Assembly: GCA_040882505.1 (NCBI GenBank)
Contig: JBBEBE010000009.1
Coordinates: 62,001 to 126,000 of the forward strand
Reading direction: 5' to 3'
Length of the DNA stretch: 64,000 bases
From: JBBEBE01 sp040882505
GTDB taxonomy: Bacteria > Bacteroidota > Rhodothermia > Balneolales > Balneolaceae
Shown: one piece after another, positions 60,484-64,000 of the stretch
Layout of the letters: each line of letters starts with the position of its first letter
Numbering within the stretch: the first letter of the stretch is position 1
Notes under the pieces: model-generated
Told to the model about the DNA's origin: nothing
What the model saw: the letters and a program-made list of their open reading frames with translations, nothing else
The model's database searches: none
Program-made: the position numbers and the translations under genes

Positions 60484-62265
60484 TCACTCCTCCAGCGACT
60501 CCCTAACCGCCTGGACCTCTTCCTGGCTCACGGCTCCTGATCCCTCATTGAATCGGGTTTTGATGTACGTCATGATCGAGGAGATCGCCAGATCGTCCAA
60601 TACATTTTCGAACCCGGGCATCACATCGCTGTAGGCCACGCCGTCCACGACAGTTCCACCCTGACGACCCTCCAGAATGGTCCGGATCAATCGCTCGTCA
60701 TTCATGCCGTCCGTCCAGTGCTCCCCTCTGAGTGGCGGGTAGCGGCTTCCGTCGCCCCGTCCGTCCCGCTGGTGACAGGCTGCGCAGTAGGTGTTAAAGC
60801 GAATCTCACCCTGCAGGTTGTTGCCGGCCTGGAGGTTGTCTTCGATCGGATCGGGGGTCCTCAGGTAGGAGACCGACTTTCGATCCTCCATCGAGGCCAA
60901 CTGGTCGGCCCCAAAGCTCGACTTGTCTCCCTTGAACATCACCCGCCAGATCTTCCCTTGACGGGAGTCGGAGATGTAGAGCGAGCCGCCCGGACCTTCG
61001 GCAATGCCCATGGGACGGTAACGAGCATCGCTGGAGTTGACGACCGTATCGGCCTGCGCAAATCCGTCGGCAAAGACCTCCCACTCACCGGTCGGCAACC
61101 CATCTTCAAACGGAATGAACGCCACATGATAGCCAGCCTGTGGATAGGGCGGGCGCCCCCCTGAGCCATGAAACACGACAAAGGCTCCCTCGTTGTACCG
61201 CTCGGGGAACTGGTCTCCCTCGTAAAAAAGAAGATCCTGCGGGGCGAAGTGGCCGGGAAAGCCCATAATCGGCTCGTCAAACTCACTGGCCCGACCGATG
61301 ATCTCCCCATCCCCGCCATAGCCGGGTTGGAGTACATTCCTCCCCTGGATCTGATCGTAATAGGCGTACGGCCATCCGTAATCTTCTCCTCCGGACATCC
61401 GGATAAATATTTCTGAAGGAAACATGGCGCCGTCCCACGCGGTAAAGTCCTCGGGAAACATCCTGTGAAAATTGTCGATCCCGTGAACCACGGCAAAGAG
61501 ATGGCCGTACTCCTCGTTCCACTTCAGTCCCAAAATACTCCGAAGGCCGGTCGCAAAGAGCGTTCCGTCCTCTTGCGTCTGCCCTTGTGTGTCCGCGTCA
61601 AATTTCCAAACCCCTCCGTGTTTCTCCAACTCCGGACAGGGGTCCAGCCCGACGCCCCCGGGGATCCCGGCCGGGCCGTATTCATCGATATCCTGACAGG
61701 CATCACTGGGCGTTCCGAACGGAACGAACATGTTCCCCTCCCCGTCAAAGGCCATCGGCTTGGTGTTGTGCCAGTGCGTGACCCCGTGTTCGTGATCGTC
61801 GGTCAGGATGGTTTCGATCTCCGAATCAGGGACCAGGCTTCCGGGCGAGAGCTTCTGTCGAAAGACGCTCCGCATCGAACTGAAGTAGAGATAGTCATCA
61901 TTGATCGTGATGCAACACGCAAGCCCTCCTTCATCTTCATAATCCCCGAAATAGCTCACGATATCGGCTTTGCCGTCCCCATCCGTGTCGCGAAGGCCGA
62001 CATTTCCACCCCTCCGGTTCATGTTCGGGTTGAACCGCAACTTGACATAAATATCCCCATTGTCATTGACAACCAGGTGGCGGGACCGCCCGACCTCTTC
62101 GATGACGACCAACGCTTCAAAGCCACCAGGGAGAATAAGTTCTCCGTTGTCCGGATCACCCGGCGGTAGACTGTCTGAATCTATGTCGTGTGCACGATTC
62201 TGCTGACAGCTTACACACGTCAACATCACAGCGAAAACGAAAAACAGGAATTCTATCTTTGACAT
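60484..62265 (-). CDS. Propeller/cytochrome c lipoprotein (sorbosone-dehydrogenase-like)
   Basis: A 593-residue protein with lipobox LTCVSCQQ. Residues about 40-440 are a propeller of the soluble glucose/sorbosone dehydrogenase kind: LPGGFEALVVIEEVGRSRHL, RDTDGDGKADIVSYFGDYED, HEHGVTHWHNTKPMAFDGEG, ADTQGQTQEDGTLFATGLRS and YRPMGIAEGPGGSLYISDSR. Residues about 485-580 form a c-type cytochrome with FNTYCAACHQRDGRGDG (one CxxCH) and a Met in VMPGFENVL. It probably oxidises a sugar-like substrate in the periplasm and passes electrons to the haem. Next to it, with no bases between stop and start, is a near-identical copy. Confidence 0.88.
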   Translation of the reverse strand: MSKIEFLFFVFAVMLTCVSCQQNRAHDIDSDSLPPGDPDNGELILPGGFEALVVIEEVGRSRHLVVNDNGDIYVKLRFNPNMNRRGGNVGLRDTDGDGKADIVSYFGDYEDEGGLACCITINDDYLYFSSMRSVFRQKLSPGSLVPDSEIETILTDDHEHGVTHWHNTKPMAFDGEGNMFVPFGTPSDACQDIDEYGPAGIPGGVGLDPCPELEKHGGVWKFDADTQGQTQEDGTLFATGLRSILGLKWNEEYGHLFAVVHGIDNFHRMFPEDFTAWDGAMFPSEIFIRMSGGEDYGWPYAYYDQIQGRNVLQPGYGGDGEIIGRASEFDEPIMGFPGHFAPQDLLFYEGDQFPERYNEGAFVVFHGSGGRPPYPQAGYHVAFIPFEDGLPTGEWEVFADGFAQADTVVNSSDARYRPMGIAEGPGGSLYISDSRQGKIWRVMFKGDKSSFGADQLASMEDRKSVSYLRTPDPIEDNLQAGNNLQGEIRFNTYCAACHQRDGRGDGSRYPPLRGEHWTDGMNDERLIRTILEGRQGGTVVDGVAYSDVMPGFENVLDDLAISSIMTYIKTRFNEGSGAVSQEEVQAVRESLEE

Positions 62266-64000
62266 CTACTCCTCCAAGGATTCGCGAACCGCTTCGACCT
62301 CTTCCTGGCTCACGGCTCCATCCCCGTCATTGAATCGGGTTTTGATGTACGTCATGATCGAGGAGACGGCCAAATCGTCCAATACGTTTTCGAATCCGGG
62401 CATCACATCGCTGTAGGCGACACCATCCACCACGGTTCCGCCCTGACGGCCCTCCAGAATGGTGCGGATCAATCGTTCGTCATTGGCGCCGTCCGTCCAG
62501 TGCTCACCCCTGAGTGGCGGGTAGCGGCTTCCGTCGCCCCGTCCGTCCCGCTGGTGACAGGCCGCGCAGTAACTGTTAAAGAGAATCCCTCCCTGCAGGT
62601 TGTTGCCAATCTGAAGGTTGTCCTCGACCGGATCCGGGGTTCGCAGGTAGGAGACCGACTTGCGAGCTTCCATGTCGGCCAGATCTGCCTCACCGAAGGT
62701 CATCTTGTCTCCCTTGTACATCACCCGCCAGATCTTGCCCTGCCGGGAGTCGGAGATGTAGAGTGATCCGTCCGGACCTTCGGCAATCGCCATCGGACGG
62801 TAACGCGCATCACTGGAATTTATGACTGTGTCGGTTTGCGCAAACCCGTCGGCGAAGACCTCCCACTCTCCGGTCGGAAGGCCGTTTTCAAAGGGGATAA
62901 AGGCAACGTGAAAGCCGGCCTGTGGGTAAGGTGGGCGATCACTGGATCCATGAAAGACGACAAAGGCGCCTTCTTTGTACCGCTCGGGAAACTGGTCTCC
63001 CTCGTAGAAAAGCAGGTCCTGCGGCGCAAAATGTCCGGGAAAGCCCATGATCGGCTCGTCAAACTCGCTGGCCCGACCGATAATCTCGCCGTCCCCGCCA
63101 TAGCCGGGCTGGAGCACATTTCGGCCCTGCATCTGGTCAAAGTAGGCGTACGGCCACCCAAAATCTTCTCCACCGGACATCCGGATGAACGTCTCGGCCG
63201 GAAGCATCGCCCCGTCCCAGGCTGTGAATTCCTCGGGGAACATCGTGTGGAAATTGTCGATCCCGTGAACGACTGCAAACAGATGATCGTACTCATCATT
63301 CCACTTCAGGCCCAACACACTTCGGATCCCGGTGGCAAAGAGCGTTCCGTCCTCCTGCGTCTGTCCCTGCGTGTCTGCGTCAAACTTCCAAATTCCTCCG
63401 TGCTGTTCCAACTCGGGACACGGATCCAGTCCGACGCCTCCGGGTATCCCCACCGGACCGTATTCGTCAATGTCCTGACAGGCGTCACTGGGCGTCCCGA
63501 AGGGAACAAACATGTTGCCCTCTCCGTCAAAGGCCATCGGCTTGGTGTTGTGCCAATGAGTGACCCCGTGTTCGTGATCATCGGTCAAAATGGTTTCGAT
63601 CTCCGAGTCGGGTACCAGATCTCCAGCCGTGAGCTTTTGCCGGTAGACACTTCGCGTCGAACTGAAATAAAGATAGTCGTCGTTGATCGTAATGCAGCAG
63701 GCAAGGCCTCCCTCATCTTCGTAATCCCCGAAATAGCTCACGATATCGGCTTTGCCATCTCCATCGGTATCTCGAATTCCAACGTTGCCGCCCCTTCGGT
63801 TCATGTTCGGATTGAACCGAAGTTTGACGTAGATGTCTCCGTTGTCATTGACGACCAAGTGCCGGGACCGGCCCACCTCTTCGATGACCACCAACGCCTC
63901 AAAGCCACCTGGCAAGAGGAGTTCCCCGTTGTCGGGGTCGCTTGGTGGGAGGTCGTTGTTGGAATTCGATGATTGTTGGCAAGAAATGATCGATACAGTA
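62266..64000 (-). CDS. Tandem paralogue of the propeller/cytochrome c lipoprotein (partial, cut at the window edge)
   Basis: The frame is open to the end of the window; the last visible residues are a lipobox-like VSIISCQQ, so only the signal peptide start is missing. The TAG stop directly adjoins the ATG of the downstream copy (62266/62265). All domains match that copy: LPGGFEALVVIEEVGRSRHL, RDTDGDGKADIVSYFGDYED, FNSYCAACHQRDGRGDG. Differences are conservative (for example GLRD against GIRD, SSMRSVFRQ against SSTRSVYRQ), pointing to a recent duplication. The two may oxidise related substrates or act as a pair. Confidence 0.9.
   Translation of the reverse strand, partial: TVSIISCQQSSNSNNDLPPSDPDNGELLLPGGFEALVVIEEVGRSRHLVVNDNGDIYVKLRFNPNMNRRGGNVGIRDTDGDGKADIVSYFGDYEDEGGLACCITINDDYLYFSSTRSVYRQKLTAGDLVPDSEIETILTDDHEHGVTHWHNTKPMAFDGEGNMFVPFGTPSDACQDIDEYGPVGIPGGVGLDPCPELEQHGGIWKFDADTQGQTQEDGTLFATGIRSVLGLKWNDEYDHLFAVVHGIDNFHTMFPEEFTAWDGAMLPAETFIRMSGGEDFGWPYAYFDQMQGRNVLQPGYGGDGEIIGRASEFDEPIMGFPGHFAPQDLLFYEGDQFPERYKEGAFVVFHGSSDRPPYPQAGFHVAFIPFENGLPTGEWEVFADGFAQTDTVINSSDARYRPMAIAEGPDGSLYISDSRQGKIWRVMYKGDKMTFGEADLADMEARKSVSYLRTPDPVEDNLQIGNNLQGGILFNSYCAACHQRDGRGDGSRYPPLRGEHWTDGANDERLIRTILEGRQGGTVVDGVAYSDVMPGFENVLDDLAVSSIMTYIKTRFNDGDGAVSQEEVEAVRESLEE

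Noticed and set aside
1..64000. CRISPR array or insertion sequence
   Set aside because: No regularly spaced repeats, no transposase-like protein and no terminal-repeat pair with target duplication were seen.

Overview
The window looks like a chromosome segment of a Gram-negative bacterium of the Bacteroidota/Rhodothermota/Balneolota (FCB) side of the tree. The evidence is a SusC/SusD pair, many Tat- and lipoprotein-type exported enzymes, and TAnnTTTG-type -7 promoter elements in front of two tRNA genes and proB. I cannot name the species. No rRNA genes, CRISPR array, integrase or transposase were seen.

1-15.4 kb (all minus strand): a nutrient-uptake locus. A SusC/SusD pair behind an elaborate control region is followed by an M19-like protein, three two-domain acetylxylan-esterase-like hydrolases, a GH109-type NAD-dependent glycosidase/oxidoreductase and the start of another Tat-exported protein. 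The likely substrate is an acetylated, possibly N-acetylhexosamine-containing glycan (inference). 15.4-25.8 kb: a PLP aminotransferase, a beta-propeller protein, a Tat-exported tandem amidohydrolase, a large propeller/HEAT-like/cytochrome c lipoprotein, a Tat-exported DegT-family aminotransferase and a neutral-ceramidase-like enzyme.

25.8-44.8 kb: core genes. These are gltX, typA, an SDR, tRNA-Ser(GCU), then a tight minus-strand run hpt-ptsH-ptsI-pgi/pmi-birA-tilS. Next comes a DnaA-box cluster beside an AT-rich stretch that may be oriC. It is followed by a copper-type P-ATPase, an AraC-type regulator with a CxxC N-terminus, a ROK kinase, proB-proA, an enolase-superfamily enzyme and tRNA-Leu(CAG).

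44.8-60.4 kb: an accessory region, by eye more AT-rich over much of its length. It starts right after tRNA-Leu with a ParE-type toxin-antitoxin pair. Then comes the most interesting unit: a PD-(D/E)XK nuclease and an AAA+ ATPase in one operon, divergent from a WYL-domain regulator, with a perfect palindrome between them. I read this as a candidate regulated defence module that I do not recognise as a named system. Further on are a Tat-exported unknown protein, a broken ferric-reductase-like gene joined head-on to a CocE/NonD hydrolase fragment, two large lipoproteins sharing an N-terminal module around a PAS-LuxR regulator and an alpha/beta hydrolase, a CBM9-like lipoprotein and a HicAB pair with a probably leaderless promoter. 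60.5-64.0 kb holds two tandem near-identical propeller/cytochrome c lipoproteins, the second cut by the window edge.
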